A stretch of DNA of 64,000 nucleotides, from the NCBI GenBank assembly GCA_934045075.1, contig OW203734.1:13452016-13516015 (forward strand). The letters are read 5' to 3'. The notes under the pieces were generated by a model that worked only from the letters and a program-made list of their open reading frames with translations, was not told where the DNA came from and did not search any database. Both the position numbers and the translations under genes were made by a program. This stretch comes from Yponomeuta sedellus. Lineage: Eukaryota > Arthropoda > Insecta > Lepidoptera > Yponomeutidae. Below, piece after piece: positions 10,384 through 20,344 of the stretch (the first letter of the stretch is position 1; every line of letters starts with the position of its first letter).

Positions 10384-10540
10384 AAATGAAAAGGTTTTAT
10401 TTAAAGTAGCGCAGAAACTGCGGCTTGATGAACATTACAATCCAAAGTAGGCGTCCATTTCAAAATCTAGAATGGACCAAAAATCTCCAAACTTAGTCTT
10501 TTTAAAGTCCTTAATTAACAGAGTTTACAAGATCTTGTTC
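10384..10540 (+). repeat. Rpt-R dispersed repeat
   Basis: Contains GTAGCGCAGAAACTG, TTCAAAATCTAGA and TTAACAGAGTTTAC in order. The same order recurs at 40985-41135 (plus) and 29432-29575 (minus), with a shorter match at 45385-45470. No coding, tRNA or 5S motif is visible, so the class is unknown. Confidence 0.65.
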
Positions 10541-10550
10541 TTCTGATATC

Positions 10551-10695
10551 TTCGATTAGCAACTCTTGTATGTCCTCACTGCTGGGGCAAGGGTCTCTTA
10601 CTGCATGGCAGGAAGGTTAGCCTATTCTCCATCACGGGGGCCAAGTCCGGGTTGGTGGGGAGTTGTAAGACAGTGGCGGGCCTTACAGTCCGATA
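10551..10695 (-). mobile_element. 5S-SINE 3' fragment
   Basis: Matches the 3' 140 bases of the family, from the terminal CATACAAGAGTTGC on the minus strand to GCCCGCCACTGTC. Truncated 5' at about 10695. Confidence 0.8.
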
Positions 10696-11194
10696 TGTTA
10701 CTTGGAATTATTAATACGAGAATATTGATATTGGCTAAAATTCGTAACGAAATTCGGTTTGAACTTAAACTCCATTATTTCTATAGTAGAATTTCCTATT
10801 ACGACTACAAAGGTTGCAACTAAACATAACTTCACCTAATAACAGTCTGATTTTTGACAAATCTTTTCGAACCACATTTATGAATGGGCATTTTTACCAT
10901 TAACCTTTTACAAAGCACCAATGACAAATGAATTACAATATGAAAGTTAAATATCGCTGTAACATTTCCAGAAATGGTTCAGCATTTAGCAGCGTAGGTA
11001 TGGTAATACTACGTGGGTGTAAAACAAAATGCCAAGGTCTTTAACTGCCTAAACGAAGCGTGTTATTTACTTGACTAATGATAAAGTAACTTTAAGAGGC
11101 ACCCTTAACGTTACTTTATCATTAGTCAGAAGTGTGCTACCAAAGAAAAAAAAAAAACATATTATTTTATCCGACCATTTTTAGACATATATAC
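10696..11194. other. No gene; hairpin at 11073-11128
   Basis: Unassigned apart from a hairpin: TGACTAATGATAAAGTAAC and its exact complement flank a short spacer. It may be a tiny fold-back element. Confidence 0.45.
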
Positions 11195-11345
11195 ATACAT
11201 AACCTTACGCCTGTATCCCAGAGGGGTAGGCAGAGACCAAGGACTGCCACTTGCCACGATCGTGACAGATCACATTTGCTTTATCAACGTTCATACCTAG
11301 GTCGCATGAACGCACGCAGGTTCCGGGTACTTTTTACAAAAAGTG
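11195..11345 (-). mobile_element. LINE-P 3' end fragment
   Basis: Plus-strand text CGCCTGTATCCCAGAGGGG and CCACGATCGTGACAGATCAC matches the LINE-P C-terminal region described at 39600. Frames are broken. Confidence 0.65.
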
Positions 11346-11359
11346 TCTAACTAATTTTT

Positions 11360-11562
11360 GAAATTTAAAAACCTATTTAGAGGCTAAAAATTTCACCCAT
11401 GCCGGGATTCGAACCCGCAACCTCTGGCTATCCGTGCCATCTCGGATAGCCAGAGGTTGCGGGTTCGAATCCCGGCATGGGTGAAATTTTTTGCCTCTAA
11501 ATAGGTTTTTAAATTTGTTCCTTAGCACGGGTTCGTGCATTATAAAATAAAAATAGTATAAT
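11360..11562. mobile_element. SINE-A head-to-head palindrome
   Basis: Minus arm 11360-11438 and plus arm 11443-11562 are near-perfect complements, meeting in the tRNA-like part with a 4-base spacer. Both outer ends are the family 3' side. The B box GGTTCGAATCC is present in both arms, but the A boxes are lost at the junction. Confidence 0.8.
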
Positions 11563-11807
11563 AATTTTTGAAAGTCAAGTTATGTACTTATGTGAAGTTA
11601 TAGCAGTAATACCTGGGTTTCTCGCTTTCGAGTCCATTGATCTACCCATCGGCTTTCACCGCTTGTATTTAGGGCCAGTTTCTGAATTGAGAATTTCTGT
11701 AAGTAAATAGGTAACTCTCGTGTTGTCTCTTCGAATTTCTCAGAAAGGAGCGTGACAGAACGTTACTTAACTACTTAGTGTAATTCTCTATTCACTTTAT
11801 TATTGCC
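11563..11807. other. No gene; TIR-element fragment 11669-11800
   Basis: GGGCCAGTTTCTGAATTGAG at 11669-11688 matches the left terminal inverted repeat of the element at 38104. The other terminus is absent, so this is a cut-off copy. Confidence 0.4.
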
Positions 11808-12045
11808 CTTCTTCTTCATCAGGCTATATTAGTCCACTGCTGGACATAGCCCTCCCCTAATGAGCGCCATAGCGCAAGGTTGTGCCATCATTGGGGGGTT
11901 AATGCCCATAATCCCCACGCTGGGCATGCGGGTTGGGGATCGCAGTTTGGTGATATTGTACTGCAGGGGGCGCTGCTGCCCACACCCCGGTTTGTGCCCC
12001 TTATTATTGCCCACACCCCGGTTTGTGCCCCTTATTATTGCCCTT
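11808..12045 (-). mobile_element. RTE-W 3' end with 31-bp tandem repeat
   Basis: Antisense of ...WRSLGEGYVQQWT... ending in a (GAA)n-like tail at 11808. At its 5' side a 31-bp unit starting CACACCCCGGTTTGTG is present twice (11981 and 12012). Confidence 0.7.
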
Positions 12046-12099
12046 AGAGCTGTGCTAATGAATTTGTTTTCTTATTTATGTAAGCAAGTGGTGTTGCTA

Positions 12100-12235
12100 C
12101 TAACACCACTCGCTAGCCGTGAAGAAAAACGTCGTGAGGAAACCTGAGTATCTGCGGCGTTCGAAAACCTCACCGCTTAAAATTGACAATCCGCAGTGAC
12201 CACGCGTGGTATTTAAGCCCATACGCCAATACTAG
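12100..12235 (+). mobile_element. SINE-D body fragment
   Basis: CGTCGTGAGGAAACCTGAG followed by ATCCGCAGTGACCACGCGTGG matches the SINE-D body, as at 38640, 42780 and 57780. Head and extreme tail are missing. Confidence 0.55.
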
Positions 12236-12817
12236 CATGCTTATAGAAAAATACATATGTTTTTTGAAAAAAAGTCGGGCCGATTTATTAAAAGTTAAGG
12301 AGTAATAGTCTTATAAAAGGAAATCTTCGTACAAATTACATTGAAAATAAGTTTGGTAAAGTTCTTAGTTCTGTGAAGCTGGTAATCAAGTAAAATAAAA
12401 TCCTAGTATCCTAGTAAAACTCCTTCTAGGTTCGTGTACTTTGACGACCAACTACAGAGTTATTATACTACAGTATTAATACAATTGCTTTGTTATCGTA
12501 GTCTGGTAAGAAATATTAATTAAAACAAGGAACGATAGAATGTAATTACACGGATAGACAAATAAAACGAAACCAGTAAAACAACAAACGAATTCAGTGG
12601 AAGATAATCCAAACAAATTATCCGAAGTTCACGTAGAAGAAACATTTTCATGCAAATTGGAATCTCCCGAAAATAATTTCGTTTTTATCCCTTTTTGTTT
12701 CGGGCCTTGAGCGAATTCGATTATGCCCTCACATGTTGGGCTTAAACACACATTATTTCACTGTTAGCTTTTCTGATTATGATAACATAATCCGTGAGTG
12801 ATAAATTTATTCAGAAC
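12236..12817. other. No gene seen
   Basis: AT-rich, no ORF above chance, and no repeat recognised. Confidence 0.5.
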
Positions 12818-13135
12818 TAGCTGGTGCCCGCGACTTCGCCTGCGCATTAAAGCGTGGCTTCGATAAGGTTTTGGCAGCGCAGTTTCGGCAGCGCACACCA
12901 GAATAGTTCGCAGATGTTAGATTTTTTCCTACTTACTTGACACTTATCGTCGTATTTTGGACAATTCACACAATCCTCATAAATTGTAGCCTATGTGTTA
13001 TTCTAATGTATAAGCTATATTATTGTAAAGTTTAATTAAAATTCAATTAGTAGTTTTTACGTGAAAGAATAACAAATATCCATCCATGCATACTTACAAA
13101 CTTTCGCGTTTATAATTTATATTAGAGGCGAGTTA
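12818..13135. repeat. Common lepidopteran dispersed repeat
   Basis: Opens with AACTAGCTGGTGCCCGCGACTTCG and closes with CATACTTACAAACTTTCGCG then TTATATTAGAGG. I know this start and end pair from many lepidopteran intergenic regions; its class is not clear to me. The middle is diverged. Confidence 0.55.
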
Positions 13136-13291
13136 ACGTCAAAGTGTGATAAAATACGGTTTAATTACTAACTACACAACCTTTCATAAAACGATTCGTT
13201 TCATGAAAGGTAGAGTCAGCAACACCTTTGTTAAATAAACGTTGCTGTAAAAAACTCGTCAAAAAACTCTTTTTACGGTGTTTCTGCCAAT

Positions 13292-13487
13292 AGTATTTTC
13301 TAAGGTTGACACGTGCAGTAGACACAATTAAAACTGTTTTGATACGGATTTATGCTCGTTTATTACATTTTTACAATTTTCCGACGTTTCGGCACTTTTT
13401 CAGGTGCCGTGGTCCCGGATGACGCAACGTCGGAAAATTTTAAAAATGTAATAAACGAGCATAACTCCGTATAAAAACAGTTTTAAT
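13292..13487 (+). mobile_element. PLE-1 palindrome with 13-bp target-site duplication
   Basis: A 196-bp insertion bounded by perfect TGTTTCTGCCAAT at 13279-13291 and 13488-13500. It starts AGTATTTTCTAAGGTTG, then a long arm (ATACGGATTTATGCTCG, GACGTTTCGGCAC) whose complement forms the right half ending CAGTTTTAAT. The hairpin GGCAC-loop-GTGCC near 13398 is followed by the GAAACGT signature on the other strand, shared with the coding PLE-2 at 41661. Confidence 0.85.
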
Positions 13488-13641
13488 TGTTTCTGCCAAT
13501 GTCAAGGTTTTTATTACTCATCCATCCGTCATTATACATTCAACCGTTAATAGGGTAAAAGTGTCACCTTTTTCATTAGTATTTTTTATTTATTGTTTGA
13601 GTTATTTTTTTTATACTGCGTGATATCGTCGTCGTTTTCAT

Positions 13642-13874
13642 CGATATCAACCCTAGTATGTCCCCACTGCTGGGGCACGGGTCTCTTCCTGCATCGCAGG
13701 AAGTTTAGGCCATACTCCACCACGGGGCCAAGTCCAGGTTGGTGGAGGATTGTAAGACAGTGGCGGGTCTTACTGTCAGAAGTTATCAAGCTGCCCATAA
13801 GGCCTCTGACACGGCTTAACGACTGTCATTACAAGACAGCCGGCACTAACGGCTTAACGTGCCTTGTAACGTGC
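13642..13874 (-). mobile_element. 5S-SINE copy, 5'-truncated
   Basis: About 230 bp, from terminal GGGTTGATATCGATG (minus strand) to the GTGCACGTTACAAGGC region. The 5S-like head is absent. Confidence 0.85.
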
Positions 13875-14297
13875 ACATTAGAATTGTTAATAAATTAATC
13901 ATTAAACAAATAAAACGAAAGCATGATAAGCCAGTCAAGTATTTGATAATTGAGTTTGATTATGTGTAAAATTGAGGGCGTGGGATCCATCATATCAAAG
14001 GGTTTGGAGTTTTGGTTAGCGTATGGATGACGGGGCACTATTACTTTCAAAGAATAGTTAGTGGAATTTTAAGATATATCTATAACTTGCCTTCCAGCTC
14101 ATCTCGGCAATTTGTGTTCAATCTCCAATATTCCATAGTTACGATCAAAGCCAGAGCAATTTCGACCGAGTCGTAATGCCGACTTCAGCGCATTAGACTA
14201 ATGCAATGCATTGGATAGGAAGGTCTCTACACAGTGAGACAGTCTACTTCGAGAAAGGATTTTGTTTTGAAAACTGGTATCGGTTCCAGAATGTTTA
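13875..14297. other. No gene seen
   Basis: Unassigned AT-rich sequence. Confidence 0.45.
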
Positions 14298-14301
14298 TTA
14301 A

Positions 14302-14844
14302 TGCGCTTAGGGGCGCTATCTAGCGCCACCAATTTAATTTTAAAAAAAGTGACCATAACGTGTTTTATAATACTTTAATTAAATTTAAATAAAAAAATTA
14401 TATCTGTGATAACTATTTTTAGAAGATATAGCCTAGAATGTAGTATTAACATTCTAGTACTTTAATAAATTTTCGCTAAAAACGACCTTTTTTAACGAAA
14501 ATCGATTAAAGTCTTAGATTGTTGATCCTAGTTTCTAGACTGTACGTTCTAAAAATAGTTGTCACAGTTGTTAAGATTTCTCATGTTGACTTTTATATAA
14601 CAAACATTATTTTATAAATACTATTACAAATATTTCAGTTTCCGTTTCTTCTTTTCCGTCAACCGTCAATGGTTGTCTGGAAGAAATTAATTTTTGTAAT
14701 AAGGCCGCCACTTGTACTGTACTGTTATTTTATAAGTCTCTTAAGTAATCCCTGGTGTACATGCAATAAAGATTATTATATCTATCTATCTACTAGTTAT
14801 AATTTTTATTTTATTGGTCACGCTAGTTAGCACTCCGAACCATC
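14302..14844. mobile_element. TTAA-flanked piggyBac-like MITE with nested LINE-J tail
   Basis: Bounded by TTAA at 14298-14301 and 14845-14848. The left end (TGCGCTTAGGGGCGC...CTAGCGCC) and right end (complement GATGGTTCGGAGTGC...CTAACTAGCG) are related terminal inverted repeats, shared with the copy at 47258-47550. From about 14600 to 14793 it is interrupted by a LINE-J tail (TAATAAGGCCGCC, AATAAAG, (TATC)n). TTAA target duplication is the piggyBac hallmark. No transposase is present. Confidence 0.75.
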
Positions 14845-14940
14845 TTAAGATACATCAACGATACAACTTTTCATTGCAATCAATATTTGGTATTATACTA
14901 GGCTAAAGTCGGCCGGCGACGCTAAAATTATCACTTCTAT

Positions 14941-15160
14941 CGTATGGTCTGCTAGCTTTTAGAATATACCTCGGGCTCTAGAGTAGGCTTCGGTTCTCGC
15001 CGAAAGCACACGAGTGTTATACTACTTCCTGCTCTGTATAAAACTTTTCTTCACTATTTTGAAAAGTTATGTGTCATTTTAGTTCCGATATTTCTATTAC
15101 ACGAATATACTGATTCTATCCAGTAGCCGAGGTGTATTCTTAAAGCTAAGTGACTGTATG
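14941..15160. mobile_element. MITE-1 copy
   Basis: Left end TAGCTTTTAGAATATACCTCGG and right end CCGAGGTGTATTCTTAAAGCTA are inverted repeats. The interior matches, in reverse, the copy at 43936-44199. No coding capacity. Confidence 0.65.
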
Positions 15161-15179
15161 TGTTTGTATCGTATGGTTA

Positions 15180-15771
15180 TGTGGTGAGCACATGTCAACT
15201 CTGCGCACGCACTATAAACTCCAACATTGTTGGAGTTTTTCGGCTGGCAACTCCAGACCGAACAGCTGCTTTCAAAAGCGGCTCAGTAGATTTTGTTTAA
15301 TTAATTAGTGTTATTAGTGTATTTCGAGTCAAATTAAACGTAAATTCATTAAACAATACATAGTAGTGACATGCAAATAAAAGTTACTGGTGAAAAATCA
15401 AACAAATACAAATTACTGAAAAATTACAACGGGCGGCCGAACTGTCAAACGGTTCAAATTGCAACGACTTATCCGGGGAAGTATTGTTTTAATCCTGTAA
15501 TTTTCGCTTCATCCTACAGTTTTCCTACATAAACAAACTGTACATAATCTCATGTACATGAGACACGTCCCATACAAACATTCCGGCTCAGTTCTGGCTC
15601 TCTTTACTTGACGCGTAGTGGAAGCAAAGTTGAGACAAAACAACTAGCCTCAGTCAACATAACACGCTCATTCAACATCTATAACGTACCACCAACTCTT
15701 TATTAGCCAATAACATCCTAAGTGGTCACACACTGACACCGATTCCCGGTTATTTTCCAGGTGACACCAGT
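15180..15771 (+). promoter_or_regulatory. Upstream region of the coiled-coil ORF
   Basis: Low in recognisable repeats. TATAAA lies at 15211, a palindrome AACTCCAACATTGTTGGAGTT at 15215-15236, and an initiator-like CTCAGTAGA near 15284. A pyrimidine-containing tract ending TTTTCCAG at 15760 is a plausible splice acceptor 11 bases before the ATG. Whether this is promoter plus leader or an intron cannot be decided from sequence alone. Confidence 0.3.
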
Positions 15772-16317
15772 ATGTTCACCCGAAGCAAGGTGACTGTGCG
15801 AGACATGAAGCTGAAACTGAAAGCCACGCTGCTTGAGCTCAAAAAGACCAAAGAGTTGTGCGACACACTTCTACAAGAACGAGAGGAAAGTGAAGAGGAG
15901 ATTCATAAACAGAATAAAACCAACTCAGCGCTTAAAGCAGAGCTCAGTGAATTGGACATACAATGCCAAGATCTAAGTGCCCAACGGGATGAGCTGCAAC
16001 AGCAAGTCAACTCGTTCAACCAGTGCCATGATGTCCATGGTGTAGCACTGCAACGAATACGCTCGCTTGAACACCAGCTTGCTAAGGCGCACCAGGAGCT
16101 TCAGCAAATCAGTGAACAAGAACAACAAAAAGATAGCGCTAGAACCATGGCTTTGTATAGTGAAGTGATGAGTGAAGCCGGAATACTAACAGTCGACCTA
16201 ACCACAGCCAGCGATAAGTCCTGCGCTATGGGGAATACCAGTAGTATCAAAATGAACAGCGTGAAAACCATAAAGAAGTATATTAAAATATTAAAAAGAG
16301 CACGCTCTTCCCTATAG
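15772..16317 (+). CDS. Coiled-coil protein, 181 aa, function unknown
   Basis: The best gene candidate in the window. Residues about 8-120 are almost entirely heptad-like and rich in L, E, K and Q (LKLKATLLELKKTKELCDTL ... LEHQLAKAHQELQQISEQEQ), predicting one long coiled coil. There is no signal peptide, membrane segment or catalytic motif. The C-terminus is basic (TIKKYIKILKRARSSL). It resembles, from memory, a multicopy lepidopteran ORF family with a coiled coil followed by a KKYIK-type basic patch, some of which look mobile-element-borne, so it may be a truncated transposon-derived gene rather than a host gene. The start is supported by an intact frame from the first ATG and a possible acceptor at 15760. 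Codons are well mixed and much richer in GC than the flanks, which argues for real coding past or present. Confidence 0.55.
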   Translation: MFTRSKVTVRDMKLKLKATLLELKKTKELCDTLLQEREESEEEIHKQNKTNSALKAELSELDIQCQDLSAQRDELQQQVNSFNQCHDVHGVALQRIRSLEHQLAKAHQELQQISEQEQQKDSARTMALYSEVMSEAGILTVDLTTASDKSCAMGNTSSIKMNSVKTIKKYIKILKRARSSL

Positions 16318-16334
16318 TTACGCAAATCCATTTA

Positions 16335-16410
16335 TTAGGGTTCCGTATCTAAGCAAGATAAAATTGTAGGATCACTATTTTGCTCGTCTGTCTGCCTGTC
16401 CTTTTGTCCA
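16335..16410. repeat. Dispersed repeat fragment
   Basis: ATTAGGGTTCCGTATCT followed by GTCTGTCTGCCTGTCC, a widespread insect repeat motif order. It begins 18 bases after the coiled-coil ORF and may mark the edge of the inserted or truncated unit. Confidence 0.4.
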
Positions 16411-17653
16411 TTATTGTGCATTATCTGTTAGTAAATCAGTCATGCATGGTACTGTTTGTTTTGATGTATAGAAGAAGATGACACAAGATGACAAGAAGAC
16501 ACAATAATATGAAAATGACACATTGTAACTTGTTTACCCTCTTAATAACTTTATTATATTTGTATGCCTATGTACTGGTAAGACCATAGACTGACCACCA
16601 ATTATGTAAAATAATTACCTATGATCCACAGATAAATTAATTTGAATATAATTTTAGTTTCTATAAAACCATAGGTTAAAAAACCTATGGAGGAAGCATA
16701 TTTTGATACAATTTTGTATGTCCTTGCTTCGCATCTATTTACACAGTCCGTTCTGGAAGCTTACATATTGATTTCCCTAGCGTATACAATCGTGGTGATA
16801 GTTCAACGATTTGTGAAAGCAAAATATTGGAACTGAAATGTTTATTGAGATGGCTAGGTCAACGTTACAAGCTTTTATTGTAGGCAATATTGGTTTAGGC
16901 TTGATACTTTTGTTATTATGTGCGCATACATACTTTTTCATTGACTGGTCTGAATGCTTATTAAATGGTGTTTCTTTTCTTATTTCAGTCGTATTTTTAA
17001 ACGACTGCAAAAGCAAAGGATTGTTATTTTTTGCACACACTAAACGAGCTGTACTGATTGCATTGCCTTGATGCCAACACATTTGAGCAATCGGTTTTGT
17101 TGAAATAACAATTTATAAGAATGTTTTATGTTGTGTACAGGTAAAAAAATGCACAAAGTTTTTGCCTCCCAACAAATTCACTTGTATTCCATTTCATTTT
17201 AAAGTGCAACTATACTTTACTTTGGTTCCTAGTCCAGTGATTCCCTCCTCATACAACTTTCATCGCCATCGATCGTCGGACCGTCTACACCTGGCAGTCT
17301 AAAGAAGAAGCATGTTCGAATTTCTCCAGGCGCCAATTCGGTGCTCGGCCAGAGATAAAGCCTGGAACAACGGCCCCCAGTGCACAGTCACTGCATACTT
17401 TAGCACTCTGCTTCCACCTATCACTTGCGGAGGTAGCTATACTTTTATTTCCGAGAATTTCGCTTTAAATTCGTGAGTTTAATGTAGGGCTTACAATTGT
17501 GTAGGTACACACTGTGCTTTTCCGCCTATCACACGTAGACGTAGCTTTACCTTTATTTTCGGCAATTTCACTGCTTACGAAGTGTGGTCCGCAGTCAAGC
17601 GAGAGGCAGATGGTATCGCTTTAATATTCAATCGATTTGTATCTATAGTTGTC
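16411..17653. other. No gene; divergent tandem repeat at 17409-17570
   Basis: Antiparallel ORFs at 16777-17082 are judged chance. CCTATCAC...GTAGCT at 17417 recurs at 17524 with related flanks, a diverged duplication of period about 107. Confidence 0.4.
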
Positions 17654-17657
17654 TGAT

Positions 17658-18665
17658 GCCCGGTTTCTGAGGTTCACAGTTAATGGTTCACTAGCTATAG
17701 AATCAATAAAGTTATCAGTTCAATAAACGTCAGTTAATTATCAATGTGTTTCTGAGTACACGCAGGACGGTCGTATAGTTATCGAACCGATAAGTAGTTC
17801 ACAATTCCGCCATTAGATGGGACTATTTTGAAGCCTACTCTTAACATACGCATTTCATCTGTATTCTACTGTAGATTCAGGCTTTTCATACATAAAATAA
17901 TTAAAATAATAGTTTTAAATCAACTTACAGTAAGATTTTTTTTAATAGATGAGAAATCTTTTTCACAACCTAAACCAATAATGTATCTTAACCACTGAAA
18001 AGAAAAAAAAAGTCAGATGTTAGTTTTGTGCGGCAATTTTGTTTATCAGTTCCATTTACATTTGTGATCAGTTCCTAGGTACTTGTCCATACTTTACATA
18101 ATTGTGTGTTAATCTATTCTTCCTTCTTGCTGCACGTACCTATGTATCTATTGTTATAATGGAACCTACAAAGGATCCCTGAAAACGGAGCAAGAACTTT
18201 ACGGAACGAGAAAAGTTATTGCTTATCGAAATAGCTAAAGAGTTTGCTTCGATCATTTATAATAAAAAAAAAACTGATGGAACGACAGTAGAAGGCAAAA
18301 AAAAAGCTTGGGCACGGAACAAGTTCCATCACTTCCGAATCTGATGAACTAGTGTACTCCATACTAACAAACTATTATTTAGGATGAAAATATAGTGCTA
18401 ACAAGATAAAAATAACAAGACTCTGGTTGTTTTTCACAGGGGAAATACAATTTATGTAAAATAACCTAAACTGTCTAATGTCACTTGAAACGTCAAAGAA
18501 AGTTATAGATTCGATAAACGACCAAATCCGGGCGGTTAAGTTGAACGAAGTTTAAACCAAGTTTATCTTTTGCATAGGTGATCAGAAACGTAAAATGTCT
18601 AGTTATTGAATCAATGGCGTTATGGAATAGATAAACTGGGTTTAAATGGACCTCAGAAACCGGGC
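17658..18665 (+). mobile_element. 1-kb TIR DNA transposon
   Basis: Ends GCCCGGTTTCTGAGGT and ACCTCAGAAACCGGGC are perfect 16-bp inverted repeats, flanked by AT at 17656-17657 and 18666-18667; the symmetry continues as TGAT...ATCA. A 2-bp AT duplication would suit ISL2EU/IS4EU-type elements, while the encoded Myb/SANT domain also fits PIF/Harbinger relatives. Related termini appear at 38104. Confidence 0.75.
18159..18344 (+). pseudogene. Dead Myb/SANT-like transposon gene
   Basis: ATG at 18159 opens MEPTKDP-stop, then the frame continues KRSKNFTEREKLLLIEIAKE...IIYNKKKTDGTTVEGKKKAW...: spaced aromatic and acidic residues and the N-x-K-KTDG...KKKAW pattern of Myb/SANT-like DNA-binding domains used by DNA transposons. 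The stop at codon 8 and the early end after AWARNKFHHFRI make it nonfunctional. A full domain would be about 80 residues. Confidence 0.6.
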
Positions 18666-18866
18666 ATCACTTATACACTAGAAACATAATTGGACCAGCT
18701 TACCTATTATGTAACTTATCGCTAGTGGAGTTTGTCCATTTATTTGAAAGTTTAGGGTTGTTTTAACATTACATTGAGATTTATATCAATGGTCAATGTA
18801 AAGTTAAAATGTACTACGAGTACAATTATTCAGTTTACATAGTTTTACTATAGTACTCTCAAGTAT

Positions 18867-19127
18867 ATAGTACTCTCTCTAGCTGAAATGGCAGTAGGCT
18901 GGCCATATCTCGCGACGAACCGACAACCGTTGGAGTAAACGTGTTCTTGAGTGGAGACCGCGACTCGGCAAACGTAGTGTAGGACGCCCTCCGACTAGGT
19001 GGGATGACGATCTGCAAAAAACTGCAGGCAGATGCTGGTTGCGGCAAGCTGAAGACAGGGCGCTATGGCGCTCATCAGGGGAGGGCTATTTCCAGCAGTG
19101 GACTACTACAGCCTGAGGACGTCGACG
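18867..19127 (+). mobile_element. RTE-W insertion with 12-bp target-site duplication
   Basis: A 5'-truncated element of 261 bp between perfect ACTCTCAAGTAT copies at 18855-18866 and 19128-19139. It ends in a short GAC-rich tail. Good evidence for target-primed insertion of the RTE-W family. Confidence 0.9.
18898..19116 (+). pseudogene. RTE-W ORF2 C-terminal stub
   Basis: An uninterrupted 72-codon C-terminus: AGHISRRTDNRWSKRVLEW, RPRLGKRSVGRPPTRWDDDL, then AEDRALWRSSGEGYFQQWTT and stop. The GRP-x(2,3)-RW-x-DDL and W-R-x-x-GE-x-(Y/F)-x-QQW motifs are typical of the end of non-LTR endonuclease-reverse transcriptase proteins. Catalytic domains are missing, so it is not functional. Confidence 0.85.
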
Positions 19128-19139
19128 ACTCTCAAGTAT

Positions 19140-19950
19140 TGTGACGTCACAAAAATTTAACCAAGAACATTACTTTTATTATCATATATCTAGAAACGTT
19201 GTTACCTGTTTTAAAAAAGGATTAAAAAAATGCAAAAAAATCCCTTAAAGTGGTTTTTGAATTGGAAACTTTAGCCCAAAAATAACACCCTCATTAAAGT
19301 CGCGCACTTCGAGGCTTCCTCGCACTTATTCTTACACTCTTAATTTCTTTATCCATTTTGTTTGTAATAATGCAGCGTATAAAATAAACCCCACTATAGG
19401 GCACAGGCCTTCTCTTAGAGAGATAAAGTATGGGCTTAATCAACATGTTTTCCCACCGAGGGTTGGTACTATAAGGTCATTTTAGTCACTAGCATAGCTT
19501 ATATTTCATTTTACCTTGTTTAGCATCTATCCAAACTTTGTTGGCATAAACATCATGAAAAATATAATTGTCATTATAAGGCATTGCTAAAATAAAACGC
19601 ATCTTATTAATTTAGACAGACTAGCCAATAAAACAACTATAGTTCAACGGCTAAACAACGACCAACAGCTTACGTGAGCACTTCCGTAGCCAACAGTACG
19701 GACGTCAAGTAGTTAACACCGGTGTAGTGGTAATAGCAGTGACATTGTCTAACTGTGTCATTAAACGCTCCCTTTAAAAGGGTCTACTACATAATGACCT
19801 GACTCGGACCACATTGTGTGGAAAAGTGTGCAATCTCACTTAGCAATGATGAAGACAAATGGCTCTATAAAACACTGAACTGACGGCGAATTTTGTATCA
19901 AAAAGTAAGTTCAAGCGAAGTGCATCGTCATGCAATTTTGCGTAAGTAGC
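19140..19950. other. No gene; SINE-D trace at 19383-19475
   Basis: CCCCACTATAGGGCACAGGC and GAGATAAAGTATGGGCTTAA resemble the 3' part of SINE-D (minus). The remainder is unassigned. Confidence 0.45.
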
Positions 19951-19951
19951 T

Positions 19952-20212
19952 TTTTTAAAAACCAATTTAGAGGCTAAAAATTTCACCCATGCCGGGATTC
20001 GAACCCGCAACCTCTGGCTATCCGTGCCAGCGCTCTACCAATTGAGCCAATTACCAATTGATACCAATTTTATCAATTGGTAGAGCGCTGGCACGGATAG
20101 CCAGAGGTTGCGGGTTCGAATCCCGGCATGGGTGAAATTTTTAGCCTCTAAATAGGTTTTTAAATTTGTCCTTAGCACGGGTTAGTGCATTAAAAATAAA
20201 AATAGTATAAGT
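19952..20212. mobile_element. SINE-A head-to-head palindrome
   Basis: Minus arm 19952-20052 and plus arm 20073-20212 meet in their A-box regions through a 20-base spacer made of further CAATT-rich repeats. Each arm has a B box (GGTTCGAATCC) and the tail TTTAGCCTCTAAATAG. The tail TAGTGCATTAAAAATAAAAA closes the right side. Confidence 0.85.
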
Positions 20213-20344
20213 AGCTTTTTGCTCGTGATTTTGGTGCCTTGCGGAGAATGACGATATACATTTCTAAGTCCATACATTTTTTAAGTCCATTGTATTTCTC
20301 ATAGCAAAGTATCGCTACTCAGCCTTTGATAATCTTGATAAATA

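Noticed and set aside
16777..17082. Antiparallel ORFs of 101 and 77 codons
   Set aside because: Both strands are open in AT-rich DNA, with no motif or supporting signals.
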